Shown here one piece after another: positions 25,959-35,382 of a stretch of 61,819 bases of DNA. Where the stretch lies: positions 1 through 61,819 of the forward strand of contig CADEDU010000016.1 of the NCBI GenBank assembly GCA_902826155.1, given 5' to 3'. Numbering within the stretch: position 1 is the first letter of the stretch; each line of letters starts with the position of its first letter. The notes below the pieces were generated by a model that did no database searches, was not told the DNA's origin, and was given only the letters and a program-made list of their open reading frames with translations. Made by a program: the position numbers and the translations under genes. Origin of the DNA: an uncultured beta proteobacterium. GTDB lineage: Bacteria; Pseudomonadota; Gammaproteobacteria; Burkholderiales; SG8-39.

Positions 25959-28358
25959 ATGGACCGTCGGGCCGTCTACTTGCGGACCTCCAAGGGGCTC
26001 AAGGAACTGATGGGGCGAACGAGCCTGCTGGGCTCGTCCGACCGCAATATCCTTTTTCTGGTGACCGGCAAGGTCACGCTCGGTGAGATCGAGGCGCGCC
26101 TGGATCCGTCGCTCAAATCACGCCTGCAGGCATCCATCGACAAACTGGTGCGCGAGGAATTCATCTTCGTGCCTGGCCCGAGCGAGATGGGCAGCGAGAC
26201 CGACATCACCAATGGGGTATTGATCGATCCGACGCGCGCCAGCCGGCCGGGCGCGGTTCAGTCCGCGGCGGGAAGGTCCGCCGCCGATGTCGAGCCGGCG
26301 CTGACCGCGACGTCGGATGATGCAATCAACGCGGCGCTCAAGCAGGCTCAGGACCAGTCTCGCCGCCAGTCGATTGTCGAGCGCCTCCACCAGGTCGAAC
26401 ACATGGCGAGCTCCTCGAGTGTCGCGGTGACTGCCCGCAAGGCCGTTGCACTCGCTGATGGAGCACTAGTTGCGTCCTCGATTCCGGGGGGGGCTGCAGC
26501 GGGAGTCAAATTCGGTTCTGCCCAGGTGTTCGCGCGCACCGCCAAGGGGGCACAGGAATACATCGGCCGCACACAGACACTGCCGCCCACGCTTGCCAAG
26601 CTGCTCGCGCTGATCGATGGCGAATCGAATCTCGGCGCGATCACCGCCCGGGTGGGTGACGGCGACGGGCGCGTCGTCGGCCTCGGCATCCAGAAGCTGG
26701 TGCGTGACGGGTACGTGCAGGAAGCTACGCTGGCGATCAAAGACCTCGTGCCGGCCGCCGATTTCGAACAGACCCTGGAACGGACAGTCGGGGCGGGCCG
26801 GATTCCGGTGCAGATCGAAGGCATTGAACCTCCCGCTCCTCCAGCTACGTCGAATGAACCGGCGAGCGACAAGGACGGCGCATTCGGTGACGTGGCCCAG
26901 GCGCTGGCGAATCACGCAGCGATCGAAGCGAGTGTCGCGGAAACCGCCAGGCAAGTAATTGCGCGAGCCGCGGCACCGTCCACGGCCGAAGCGGAAGTCG
27001 CTGCAAAGCTGCCGACTGAGGGTGGGCGAGACCTCGACGAACCGGGACGAGCCGGTCGCGCACAATCCAGGCGGCGCAGCCGCCGGGTCGACGTAGAACA
27101 GGATGCGGTCGAGGAAATCCCCGCGTTCACGCATTCAGTGGACCCGGAGCGGACAGCGCCGGAAAGCAAGTCCAGGCGATTTCGGCTGCCACGGTGGGCC
27201 ATCGCCGTCGCGGCGCTGAGCGTTGTGATCGGTGGTGGAGCGTTCTGGCTTTGGCCATTGTTCGACTCGAATCACTACGCGCAAACCGCGACTCGCTATC
27301 TGGGTCGCCCTGTGGCGATCGGCGCATTGGGTGTGGAATTGACGCCGATGCCGGCGATACGGCTATCTGATGTGCGAATTGGTGGCGGCGGCAGCACGAT
27401 TCGAGTGGGGAAGGTCAGCATCAATCTGGTTCCGGCGACGCTGTTCGATCCGGGACGTTCATTGCACGATGTCCGAGTCCACGACATCGTCGTCACGAGC
27501 GACGAGTTGCGTGCGACGCTCGCCGCGGCAGCCACTGATCCGGGCGCGCTGAGTCTGCGCAAGGTCGACGCGCACGGTGTGAAGATCATCGACCGTCACT
27601 GGACCTTGGATCGACTCAGCGTACAGGCGCTAGTCGGGCCTCGAGGCGCGCTGACGCAGCTGGTAGTTACTGGTGTGCAGGGCGATACTCGTGTGGTCTT
27701 CACTCCATCCACTTCAGGGGCTCAGTTGGAGATCACCTCCAGCAAACTGCAGCCGTTCGGTGCGGACTTCGAGCTTCACGACTTCAGCGCGCGTGGTACC
27801 TACTCGAGCGAGGAGGTCGTCCTCACCGAGTTCGATGGACGTGTTCTGCAAGGCGTCGTGAAGGGGCAGGCTCGCATTCGCAGCGGCGCCACCTGGACAG
27901 CAGAGGGTGTCGTTGAAGGTCGCGGCATGGAACTGTCCGCCCTGGCCAAGTCGCTCATGCGCGATGGTCAGTTCAACGCCAAGGCGCGCTTCAGTACCAG
28001 CGCCCCGACACCGGCCAAACTTTTCGCCAGCGGCACCCTCGAGGGATCGCTCGCCGCCGACCACGGCACGCTGGTGGGTGTCGACCTCTCGCGTGTAGCG
28101 CAGGGCGAGGCGAATCCGCGGGGCAACACGCCGTTTACCGAGTTGGTCGCGAGCTTCCGGGCGGATGCCGGGTTGCGTCAGGTGGCATCGAATGTTCGAT
28201 TCCGATCGAACAAGGTGGGTGGCGCCGCGAGCATCCATGTCGATGCCAAGCAGACGCTGACCGGTCAGCTGACAGGCGAGTTGGCCACGCCTTCGGGGCC
28301 GCTGCGCGGAAGTGTGAATCTCTCCGGTTCGCCTGCGCGCCTGGTGCTTGGCAAGTAG
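25959..28358 (+). CDS. two winged-helix-like modules + TM + AsmA-like domain protein, paralogue 2
   Basis: This 799-residue protein parallels its upstream neighbour in order and length. Module 1 (about 5-72) begins MDRRAVYLRTSKGLKELMGR, against MDRQIVFARTNKGHKEVAGR in paralogue 1. Module 2 (about 187-255) has VFARTAKGAQEYIGRTQTL. The helix QAQDQSRRQSIVERLHQ matches the same spot in paralogue 1. The membrane span is near 410-430 (WAIAVAALSVVIGGGAFWLW) and the AsmA-like half begins ATRYLGRPVAIGALGVELTP. The linker between modules and membrane is poorly conserved. The start is set by this alignment at ATG 25959. Cytoplasmic sensing linked to a periplasmic lipid-transport-like fold is a guess from architecture. 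Confidence 0.7.
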   Translation: MDRRAVYLRTSKGLKELMGRTSLLGSSDRNILFLVTGKVTLGEIEARLDPSLKSRLQASIDKLVREEFIFVPGPSEMGSETDITNGVLIDPTRASRPGAVQSAAGRSAADVEPALTATSDDAINAALKQAQDQSRRQSIVERLHQVEHMASSSSVAVTARKAVALADGALVASSIPGGAAAGVKFGSAQVFARTAKGAQEYIGRTQTLPPTLAKLLALIDGESNLGAITARVGDGDGRVVGLGIQKLVRDGYVQEATLAIKDLVPAADFEQTLERTVGAGRIPVQIEGIEPPAPPATSNEPASDKDGAFGDVAQALANHAAIEASVAETARQVIARAAAPSTAEAEVAAKLPTEGGRDLDEPGRAGRAQSRRRSRRVDVEQDAVEEIPAFTHSVDPERTAPESKSRRFRLPRWAIAVAALSVVIGGGAFWLWPLFDSNHYAQTATRYLGRPVAIGALGVELTPMPAIRLSDVRIGGGGSTIRVGKVSINLVPATLFDPGRSLHDVRVHDIVVTSDELRATLAAAATDPGALSLRKVDAHGVKIIDRHWTLDRLSVQALVGPRGALTQLVVTGVQGDTRVVFTPSTSGAQLEITSSKLQPFGADFELHDFSARGTYSSEEVVLTEFDGRVLQGVVKGQARIRSGATWTAEGVVEGRGMELSALAKSLMRDGQFNAKARFSTSAPTPAKLFASGTLEGSLAADHGTLVGVDLSRVAQGEANPRGNTPFTELVASFRADAGLRQVASNVRFRSNKVGGAASIHVDAKQTLTGQLTGELATPSGPLRGSVNLSGSPARLVLGK

Positions 28359-28465
28359 CACGCTCGCGCTCCTGACCGAGCATCGCATTCGTACGACGTG
28401 ATCGGCAGCCTCGAGCCGCCACCGTCGATCAATGCAATCAGTGCGGCCGTGGCGACACGCACCGG

Positions 28466-28471
28466 TATAAT
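28466..28471 (+). promoter_or_regulatory. putative -10 box of purL
   Basis: A perfect TATAAT at 28466-28471 lies 69 bases before the purL ATG. No good -35 hexamer is visible at 16-18 bp spacing. A leader of about 62 bases would result. No purine riboswitch fold was recognised. Confidence 0.4.
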
Positions 28472-28540
28472 CGCGCCGTCGCACCTTGAAGCACGCAGCG
28501 CAACGTCGCGTGCTGGCGACGCCCTCCCGGTCCTCTCGGC

Positions 28541-31500
28541 ATGCCAGCACTGCTCACCTTTGCAGGGGCAACCGCTCTATCGCGGTTCCGACGCGACAAA
28601 CTCAATCAGCAACTGCGCGATCGTTCGATTGCGGGACAGGTGCTCGCCGCGCGGTACTACCACTTCGTCGAAGCGAAGCGCGCGCTGAATCCAGACGAGC
28701 ATGAGCGGCTCGAACGACTGCTCGATTACGGCGACCGCTTCGAGCAGCTCGAGTCGGGCACCGCCTCGGTGCTGGTCACCCCACGCATCGGCACGATCTC
28801 GCCCTGGTCGACGAAAGCCACCGACATCGCGCGCAGCTGCGGGCTGGAGGTGGTGCTCCGTATCGAGCGCGGCACGGTTTTCTTCGTGGAGGGAGACCCC
28901 TCGCGACTGAGTACATGCCTGCACGATCGGATGACCGAAAGCGTGCTGGTCGACCTGGCAGACGCGCAGGGCCTGTTCCAGCACTTCGCACCAAAGTCGC
29001 TGACCACGATCCCGGTCTTGGCGAACGGGCGCGAAGCGATGGATGAGGCGAACCGTGCGTTCGGGTTGGCGCTCGCCGCAGACGAGATCGACTACCTGGT
29101 GGAGCAGTTTCGCGCGCTGGGGCGTGATCCGACCGACGTCGAGATCACGATGTTCGCGCAGGCCAATTCGGAGCATTGCCGCCACAAGATCTTCAATGGC
29201 CAGTGGATCGTCGATGGTGAAGAGCAGCCGCACTCGCTGTTTCAGATGATCCGAACGACGCACGCGACGAATCCGCAGGGAACGGTGCTGGCCTACGCCG
29301 ACAACTCCGCCATCATGGAAGGTCGTGAAGTCGAACGCTTCTTTGCACGAAGGCAGGATCAGAGAGGTTTCGCGCGCTACGGCTTCGAGCGCGAACTCAC
29401 CCACACCTTGATGAAGGTGGAAACGCACAACCATCCAACGGCGATCTCGCCGTTCCCCGGCGCGGCTACCGGCTCGGGCGGTGAGTTGCGCGACGAAGGC
29501 GCAACCGGGCGTGGCGCGAAGCCCAAGGCGGGCCTGGTGGGGTTCTCGGTGTCGAACTTGCGCATTCCAGGTGCGGTCGAGCCCTGGGAACACGATTACG
29601 GCCGACCCGAGCGCATCGCGTCGGCTCTGTCGATCATGATCGATGGACCGATCGGTGCCGCCTCGTTCAACAATGAATTCGGACGGCCGAACCTGTGCGG
29701 CTATTTCCGCGCGTACGAAGCCGAGGTTGATGGCGTTGTGCGTGGCTATCACAAGCCGATCATGGTGGCCGGTGGCATCGGCAACATTCGCGCGCAGCAT
29801 GCATTGAAGGTGGAAATTCCTACCGGCGCGTTGCTGATCCAACTCGGCGGCCCGGGCATGCTGATCGGCATGGGCGGCGGTGCTGCATCAAGCATGGCCG
29901 CAGGGGCGAATACGGCCGATCTCGATTTCGATTCGGTCCAGCGCGGCAACGCGGAGATCCAGCGCCGCGCACAAGAGGTGATCGATCGCTGTTGGGCGCT
30001 CGGCCCGGACAACCCGATCGTGAGCATCCACGACGTCGGCGCTGGCGGACTTTCGAACGCGGTACCCGAGTTGGCGCATACCGGCGGCAGGGGCGCCCAC
30101 GTCGACTTGCGAGCGGCACCCAACGAAGAGCCGGGCATGACGCCGCGCGAGGTGTGGAGCAACGAGGCGCAGGAGCGCTACGTGCTCGCGATCGAGCCGC
30201 ATCGGCTCGCTGACTTCCGTGCGCTGTGCGAGCGTGAGCGCTGCCCGTTTGCGGTGCTGGGAACCGCCACCGACGATGGTCGCCTGATCGTGCGCGATCC
30301 GCAGTTCGACAATCGTCCGGTCGACATGGCGTTGGAGGTGCTGCTTGGTAAGCCGCCGCGCATGCTGCGCGACGTGACCAGGGTGAAGCCCGACTTGTCG
30401 CCTATCGATCTCGACGCGATCGACCTGGAGGAGGCGTGTCTGCGTGTGCTGCGGGCGCCTACGGTTGCCAGCAAGTCGTTCCTGATCACGATCGGCGACC
30501 GCACCGTCGGTGGCTTGTGCGCACGCGATCCGATGGTCGGGCCGTGGCAGGTACCCGTGGCGGACTGCGCGGCAACATTGTTCGGCTTCACCGGCTACGA
30601 AGGCGAAGCGTTCGCAATGGGCGAGCGTGCGCCGCTCGCGGTGATCAACCCGGCGGCCTCGGGTCGCATGGCGCTGGCCGAGTCGCTGACCAATCTGGCC
30701 GCTGCGCCGGTGCAATTGAATCGCGTCAAGCTCTCGGCGAACTGGATGGCGGCGGCCGGCTATCGCGGTGAAGACGCGGCGTTGTTCGACACAGTGCGTG
30801 CCGTCGCGCTCGAACTGTGTCCCGAACTCGGTGTGTCGATTCCGGTGGGCAAGGATTCATTGTCGATGCGCACCACGTGGCACGACGAACAGGGCAAACA
30901 CGAGGTCGTCGCGCCGCTGTCGCTCATCGTTTCGGCGTTCGCTTCATGCGACGACGTACGCCAGGTGTGGACGCCGCAGTTGCAGCGCGAGAGCGAGCCG
31001 ACCGAACTGGTGCTGATCGATCTGGCAGACGGATGCAATCGTTTGGGTGGATCGATACTCGCGCAGGTCTACGCTCAGACTGGCAACGAAGCGCCCGACG
31101 TCGACCACCCGCAGGCGCTACGCCGATTCTTCGATGCGCTGGCGGCGCTGCGAGCCGATTCGCTGGTGCTCGCGTACCACGACCGATCCGACGGCGGCCT
31201 GTTTGCAGCGGTGTGCGAGATGGCCTTTGCGGGCCATTGTGGCGTGTCGATCAACGTCGACATGCTGGCGTTCGATCAGTCCGCATTCGACGTCGACGGC
31301 GCCGAGCGACGCCCTGAGGCCATGCTCGGGCGTGATCGTGCGCATGTTCTGGCGGCATTGTTCGCCGAGGAACTGGGTGCGGTGGTGCAGATTCGCGCCA
31401 AGGAACGGCAGCGCGTGCTCGGGCTGCTGCGCGATCATGGGTTGCACGCCTTGCTGATCGGCCGGGTGAACGACTCCGATGAGATCCGCATCGTGCGCAA

Positions 31501-32470
31501 TGCCAAGCCGCTCTTCGCCAAGGCGCGAGCGGTGCTGCAGCGAACCTGGTCGGAGGTGTCGTATCGCATGCAGGCGCTGCGCGACAATCCTGACGCGGCC
31601 AAGCAGGAATTCGAACGGATCGACGATGTGAGCGATCCAGGGCTGAATCCGGTGGTGCGATTCGATCCAGCCGAAGACGTAGCCGCCCCGTTCGTGCAGC
31701 GCGGTGCGCGCCCGCCGATCGCCGTTTTGCGCGAGCAGGGTGTAAACGGGCACATCGAAATGGCGGCAGCCTTCGATCGCGCGGGCTTCGAGTCCATCGA
31801 TGTCCACATGTCCGACATCATTGCCGGTCGCGTCGCGCTCGATCGCTTCCGCGGCCTGGTCGCTTGCGGCGGTTTTTCCTACGGCGACGTGCTGGGTGGC
31901 GGCGCAGGGTGGGCGAAATCGATCCTGTTCAATCAGCGTGCGCGCGACCAGTTCGAGGCGTTCTTTTCCCGCTCTGACGTATTCGCGCTGGGGATCTGCA
32001 ACGGCTGCCAGATGATGTCGCACCTGCATGCGTTGATCCCGGGCGCCGAGCACTGGCCGCTATTCGAGAAGAACGCGAGCGAGCAGTTCGAAGCGCGACT
32101 GGTGCTGACAGAAGTGCTGCCCAGCCCGTCGATATTCTTTCGCGACATGGCTGGGAGTCGCATTCCCGCGCCGGTCGCTCACGGCGAAGGCCGGGTTCGA
32201 TTTCGCGCAGCAACGGATCGCAACAACGCGATCGCCACGATGCGCTTCGTCGATCACGCCGGCGAACCGGCCGAGCGCTATCCGGCCAATCCCAATGGTT
32301 CAGTGGCGGGTCTCACCGGCTTCACGACGGCCGATGGTCGCTTCACGATTGCGATGCCGCATCCGGAACGCACGTTCCGCTCGGTGCAGATGTCGTGGCA
32401 TCCCCGGCAGTGGGGCGAAGACAGTCCGTGGATGCGGATGTTCCGCAACGCGCGGGTCTGGATCGGGTAG
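28541..32470 (+). CDS. purL: phosphoribosylformylglycinamidine synthase
   Basis: This 1309-residue enzyme makes FGAM from FGAR, glutamine and ATP, the fourth step of purine synthesis. It is the large single-chain form of beta- and gammaproteobacteria. The linker/FGAM domain shows [15 protein letters not shown], the catalytic histidine region [23 protein letters not shown] (shown here only as landmark halves [11 protein letters not shown] and [13 protein letters not shown]), and [17 protein letters not shown]. The C-terminal glutaminase (from about residue 1055) has the nucleophile in [15 protein letters not shown] and the His-Glu pair in [11 protein letters not shown]. Length and start agree with the family ([17 protein letters not shown]). 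It is monocistronic here and convergent with ppiC. Confidence 0.96.
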   Translation: MPALLTFAGATALSRFRRDKLNQQLRDRSIAGQVLAARYYHFVEAKRALNPDEHERLERLLDYGDRFEQLESGTASVLVTPRIGTISPWSTKATDIARSCGLEVVLRIERGTVFFVEGDPSRLSTCLHDRMTESVLVDLADAQGLFQHFAPKSLTTIPVLANGREAMDEANRAFGLALAADEIDYLVEQFRALGRDPTDVEITMFAQANSEHCRHKIFNGQWIVDGEEQPHSLFQMIRTTHATNPQGTVLAYADNSAIMEGREVERFFARRQDQRGFARYGFERELTHTLMKVETHNHPTAISPFPGAATGSGGELRDEGATGRGAKPKAGLVGFSVSNLRIPGAVEPWEHDYGRPERIASALSIMIDGPIGAASFNNEFGRPNLCGYFRAYEAEVDGVVRGYHKPIMVAGGIGNIRAQHALKVEIPTGALLIQLGGPGMLIGMGGGAASSMAAGANTADLDFDSVQRGNAEIQRRAQEVIDRCWALGPDNPIVSIHDVGAGGLSNAVPELAHTGGRGAHVDLRAAPNEEPGMTPREVWSNEAQERYVLAIEPHRLADFRALCERERCPFAVLGTATDDGRLIVRDPQFDNRPVDMALEVLLGKPPRMLRDVTRVKPDLSPIDLDAIDLEEACLRVLRAPTVASKSFLITIGDRTVGGLCARDPMVGPWQVPVADCAATLFGFTGYEGEAFAMGERAPLAVINPAASGRMALAESLTNLAAAPVQLNRVKLSANWMAAAGYRGEDAALFDTVRAVALELCPELGVSIPVGKDSLSMRTTWHDEQGKHEVVAPLSLIVSAFASCDDVRQVWTPQLQRESEPTELVLIDLADGCNRLGGSILAQVYAQTGNEAPDVDHPQALRRFFDALAALRADSLVLAYHDRSDGGLFAAVCEMAFAGHCGVSINVDMLAFDQSAFDVDGAERRPEAMLGRDRAHVLAALFAEELGAVVQIRAKERQRVLGLLRDHGLHALLIGRVNDSDEIRIVRNAKPLFAKARAVLQRTWSEVSYRMQALRDNPDAAKQEFERIDDVSDPGLNPVVRFDPAEDVAAPFVQRGARPPIAVLREQGVNGHIEMAAAFDRAGFESIDVHMSDIIAGRVALDRFRGLVACGGFSYGDVLGGGAGWAKSILFNQRARDQFEAFFSRSDVFALGICNGCQMMSHLHALIPGAEHWPLFEKNASEQFEARLVLTEVLPSPSIFFRDMAGSRIPAPVAHGEGRVRFRAATDRNNAIATMRFVDHAGEPAERYPANPNGSVAGLTGFTTADGRFTIAMPHPERTFRSVQMSWHPRQWGEDSPWMRMFRNARVWIG

Positions 32471-32500
32471 GACGCGCGAAAGTCTGAGAACGCGCCGGCT

Positions 32501-33313
32501 CTACTGGATCTTCGCCTTGGTGCGCAGGTCCTGCACGAACTTCTCGACCATCTGCGCCTGCAAGCGCTGAGCGATCTGCGGTTTGACCTGCTCGAACGCC
32601 GGATGGTTGGTGCCACGCACGTCGTCGAGCCGGATCACGTGCCAGCCGAACTGACTCTGCACTGGCGCCTCGGTGGTCTTGCCTTTCTCGAGCGCTGTGA
32701 GCGCGTCGGCAAAGGGTTTGACGAACGTGGTGGGTACGGACCAGCCCAGGTCGCCGCCTTTGTCCTTTGAACCGGCATCCTTCGAGGCCTTGGCCAGCTC
32801 GTCGAATTTCGCGCCTTTCTTGAGCTTGGCGATGATCTGCTTGGCTTCGTCCTCCTTCTCCACGAGGATGTGCCGCGCCCGATACTCCTGCGAAGGCGTC
32901 TGCGCCTTCAGCCGCTCGTACTCGGCCTTGAGCGCCTCGTCATCCATCTGCTGGCTCTTCTGCCAGTCGCTGAGCAGCGCACGGATCACCACCGCCTGGC
33001 GAGCCAACTCGATCTGCTCGCGCACGTCGGACGTCTTGGAGACGCCGCGTCGCTCGGCTTCCTGGAACAGCACTTCGCGATTGATGAGTTCCTCGCGTAC
33101 TGCGCTACGCAGTTGCGGGGAGTCGCTCATGCCTTGTTGGGTGCGCTCGCGCACCAGGATGTCGGCGCGGACGCGAGGGATCTCCTTGCCGTTGACGGTG
33201 GCGACGCGCTCGTTGCCTGCTGCGGCAGGCTTGTCTTGCGCCATCGCGCCGGAGGCTGCCCCGATCAACAACGGCAGCGCGAGCGTGAAGCGGGGAGCGA
33301 AGTTTCGCAGCAT
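32501..33313 (-). CDS. periplasmic peptidyl-prolyl isomerase, parvulin (SurA/PpiC type)
   Basis: This 270-residue protein has a signal peptide (PRFTLALPLLIGAASGAMA-Q), an N-terminal helical chaperone part (about 35-135) and a parvulin domain (about 140-235). Parvulin marks are YRARHILVEKEDEAKQII, AKASKDAGSKDKGGDLGW and QSQFGWHVIRLDDV. It should help fold envelope proteins in the periplasm. GAGGAA precedes the ATG at 33313. It is last in the block msrB-yciB-bolA-ppiC, an order well conserved in Burkholderiales. Confidence 0.9.
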   Translation of the reverse strand: MLRNFAPRFTLALPLLIGAASGAMAQDKPAAAGNERVATVNGKEIPRVRADILVRERTQQGMSDSPQLRSAVREELINREVLFQEAERRGVSKTSDVREQIELARQAVVIRALLSDWQKSQQMDDEALKAEYERLKAQTPSQEYRARHILVEKEDEAKQIIAKLKKGAKFDELAKASKDAGSKDKGGDLGWSVPTTFVKPFADALTALEKGKTTEAPVQSQFGWHVIRLDDVRGTNHPAFEQVKPQIAQRLQAQMVEKFVQDLRTKAKIQ

Positions 33314-33386
33314 GAGATTCCTCGGAGGGTTCGTGAGAAGGGTTGGGAGCGGGCGCTTCGTATCGCAGCGTAACGGACCCGATGAC

Positions 33387-33653
33387 CTACAACTCGTCGG
33401 GCGCGAAAGCGTCGATGGCCAGAGCGTGGATCGGCCCGTTCATCAACTCGCCGAGCGCCGCGTAGATCATGCGGTGCCGGGCGAGGCGGTTCTTGCCGTG
33501 GAACGCTTCGGACACCAGGGTGAGCTGGTAGTGCCCACCACCTGCTGCGGCACCCGGGTGGCCGGCATGCTGCCCACTTTCGTCACGTAGTTCCAGCGAG
33601 AGCGGGCGGAGCACCTGCAGCTTTTCCTGGATTTGCCGCTCGATAGGACCCAT
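33387..33653 (-). CDS. BolA family protein
   Basis: This 88-residue protein has the BolA fold: an N-terminal helix (GPIERQIQEKLQVL), a beta strand LSLELRDES, and the helix/histidine motif EAFHGKNRLARHRMIYAALGELM. The conserved HxxR...RHR pattern and the invariant C-terminal histidine region (PIHALAIDAF) are present; the latter can help bind a [2Fe-2S] cluster with a monothiol glutaredoxin. The start ATG 33653 was chosen over an upstream in-frame codon because it gives the standard length. It lies between yciB and ppiC. Confidence 0.9.
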   Translation of the reverse strand: MGPIERQIQEKLQVLRPLSLELRDESGQHAGHPGAAAGGGHYQLTLVSEAFHGKNRLARHRMIYAALGELMNGPIHALAIDAFAPDEL

Positions 33654-33755
33654 CGGTGACTCGGAAAGTTCGCGATGCGCCGAGGTGCGGCGGCACACGC
33701 ATGGGGAGCGTCAATGGAATCGTCGATGAGCGCGTCGACGGGGCGTGAACGCCGC

Positions 33756-34292
33756 CTACTGCGGCTTGTCTTCGACGTATCGCGCGAGCATCAAACCCTG
33801 GATCACGACGAACACGATCATCAGGCCCATGCTCCAGAACACCTTGAAGTTCACCCAGGTGTCGGTCGGAAAATTGAAGGCGACGTAGAGGTTGAGCGCA
33901 CCCATGACCGCGAAGAAACCCATCCAGCTGCGATTCATGAGCACCCACGCGGGTGCCGGCAATTGGATCTCTTCGCCCAGGAGCCACTGGATGAGGTTGC
34001 GCCGAAAGACGAGCGTGCCCACCGCGAGTGTGCCAGCCATCAGCCAGTAAAGAGCAGTTGGCTTGAGCTTGACGAACCATTCATCGCCCGAGAGCAACGT
34101 TGCGCCACCGAACAGAACGATCACGATCAGGCCGATCCAGAGCATCTTGGAGACCTTCTTGCCCTGGAGCAGCAACCATAAAACCTGACCGATGGAGGCG
34201 ACGATCGCGACCGCGGTGGCGACGAGGATGCCCTGATACTTGTAGGCGATGAAAAACAGAATCAGGGGGAAGATGTCGAACAGAAATTTCAT
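33756..34292 (-). CDS. yciB: inner membrane septation protein A (YciB/IspZ)
   Basis: This 178-residue protein has five predicted membrane helices and the family start MKFLFDIFPLILFFIAYKYQ. Other marks are KPTALYWLMAGTL, RNLIQWLLGEEIQLP and NLYVAFNFPTDTWVNFKVF. YciB-type proteins affect cell envelope synthesis and septation; the molecular role is not settled. The start is ATG 34292. A perfect TATAAT (minus strand, 34305-34300) ends only 7 bases before the ATG, so the transcript from it would be nearly leaderless. Confidence 0.93.
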   Translation of the reverse strand: MKFLFDIFPLILFFIAYKYQGILVATAVAIVASIGQVLWLLLQGKKVSKMLWIGLIVIVLFGGATLLSGDEWFVKLKPTALYWLMAGTLAVGTLVFRRNLIQWLLGEEIQLPAPAWVLMNRSWMGFFAVMGALNLYVAFNFPTDTWVNFKVFWSMGLMIVFVVIQGLMLARYVEDKPQ

Positions 34293-34299
34293 GCGCGCG

Positions 34300-34305
34300 A
34301 TTATA
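34300..34305 (-). promoter_or_regulatory. putative -10 box directly upstream of yciB
   Basis: TATAAT on the minus strand, 7 bases before the yciB ATG. No clear -35 match and no Shine-Dalgarno sequence between it and the start codon. If used, the mRNA would begin at or within a base or two of the start codon. Confidence 0.4.
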
Positions 34306-34417
34306 CGCAGTGGCCTGTGGGGCCTCGGTGTGGACGGGGGAGTCGTGGGAATGAGCGGCTGGCCGCGCCAGGTCAAGCGGTCGCAGACCTCGACGTGGGT
34401 TCAGCTCCGCTTGACGC

Positions 34418-34825
34418 TCAGCCCTGGTCGAATTTGAGCGAAGCCGAGTTGATGCAATAGCGCAACCCGGTGGGGGCGGGGCCGTCGTCGAACACATGGC
34501 CCAGGTGCGCATCACAGTCGGCGCAGTGGACCTCGGTGCGCCGCATGAAGAACGACCCGTCTTCCTGGGTTTCGACGTTTGCCGGATCGATCGGCTGCCA
34601 GTAGCTCGGCCATCCGGTGCCGGAGTCGAACTTGTGCTCCGAACTGAACAGGGGCTTGCCGCAGCACACGCAGGCGTACGTTCCGTTGGAGTGCGAGTCG
34701 TGAAACTGCCCGGTGAACGCGCGCTCGGTGCCGTGCTTGCGCGTGACGTGGTACTGCAGATCGGTGAGTTGGGCGCGCCACTGCGCATCGGTCTTGGTGA
34801 TCTTGGCCACGGTACTCGAACTCAC
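34418..34825 (-). CDS. msrB: peptide-methionine (R)-S-oxide reductase
   Basis: This 135-residue enzyme reduces methionine-R-sulfoxide in proteins. Zinc ligands are visible as two CxxC pairs (Cys52/Cys55 in CVCC and Cys101/Cys104 in CADC). The catalytic cysteine is Cys124 in [12 protein letters not shown], and the typical [10 protein letters not shown] and [16 protein letters not shown] motifs are intact. The start is GTG 34825; a second GTG at 34810 is equally possible and has GGGGTGAG upstream. It leads the minus-strand block with yciB, bolA and ppiC. Confidence 0.94.
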   Translation of the reverse strand: MSSSTVAKITKTDAQWRAQLTDLQYHVTRKHGTERAFTGQFHDSHSNGTYACVCCGKPLFSSEHKFDSGTGWPSYWQPIDPANVETQEDGSFFMRRTEVHCADCDAHLGHVFDDGPAPTGLRYCINSASLKFDQG

Positions 34826-34941
34826 CCCTTGATTGGACAGGCCCTAATATACCCAGTCGGATGCGACCGTCCTAGCCCGAGCTGCGACGGGCTTCACCTT
34901 GGGCCCGGTCGATCCTCTGTTCACGATAAAGGACCCCCTTC

Positions 34942-35379
34942 ATGCCGAATGTGCCGATGGTGCCGATGATCGAATACGACCAAGCCTCGCCCGAAGTGCG
35001 CGTGGTGTACGACGACATCATGGCCGCGCGCAAGTCGAACTGGGTCAACAATTTCTGGAAGGTGCTGGCCGGCCATCCGCCCACGCTGCGCCGCATGTGG
35101 GAAACCATCAAGCAGGTCATGGCGCCGGGCGCGCTCGACCCGTTGACCAAAGAGATGCTCTACATCGCGGTGAGCGTGACCAACAACTGCGAGTACTGCA
35201 TTCACAGCCACACCGCGAGTGCACGTGCCAAAGGCATGACCGACGCGCAACTGGCGGAGTTGCTGGCCGTGGTTGGTCTGGCGAACGAGACCAATCGCCT
35301 GGCCAATGGCTATCAGGTGCCGGTCGACGAGCAGTTCCGGCCGCCGCACGCCGCGCCACGGCAAACGAGCGGGCGCTGA
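34942..35379 (+). CDS. carboxymuconolactone decarboxylase/AhpD-like protein
   Basis: This 145-residue helical protein has the AhpD-type redox motif C-x2-C-x3-H in NNCEYCIHSHTASARAKG, with EMLYIAVSVTNN before it. Such proteins act as alkylhydroperoxidases or unknown thiol oxidoreductases; true gamma-carboxymuconolactone decarboxylases usually lack the cysteine pair, so a redox role is more likely. It is divergent from msrB over 116 bp, and the M14 carboxypeptidase gene starts three bases after its stop, so they are co-transcribed. Confidence 0.85.
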   Translation: MPNVPMVPMIEYDQASPEVRVVYDDIMAARKSNWVNNFWKVLAGHPPTLRRMWETIKQVMAPGALDPLTKEMLYIAVSVTNNCEYCIHSHTASARAKGMTDAQLAELLAVVGLANETNRLANGYQVPVDEQFRPPHAAPRQTSGR

Positions 35380-35382
35380 TCG

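Noticed and set aside
25717..26010. A 97-codon frame upstream of paralogue 2
   Set aside because: It overlaps the true start, has no ribosome site and lacks similarity to the modules.
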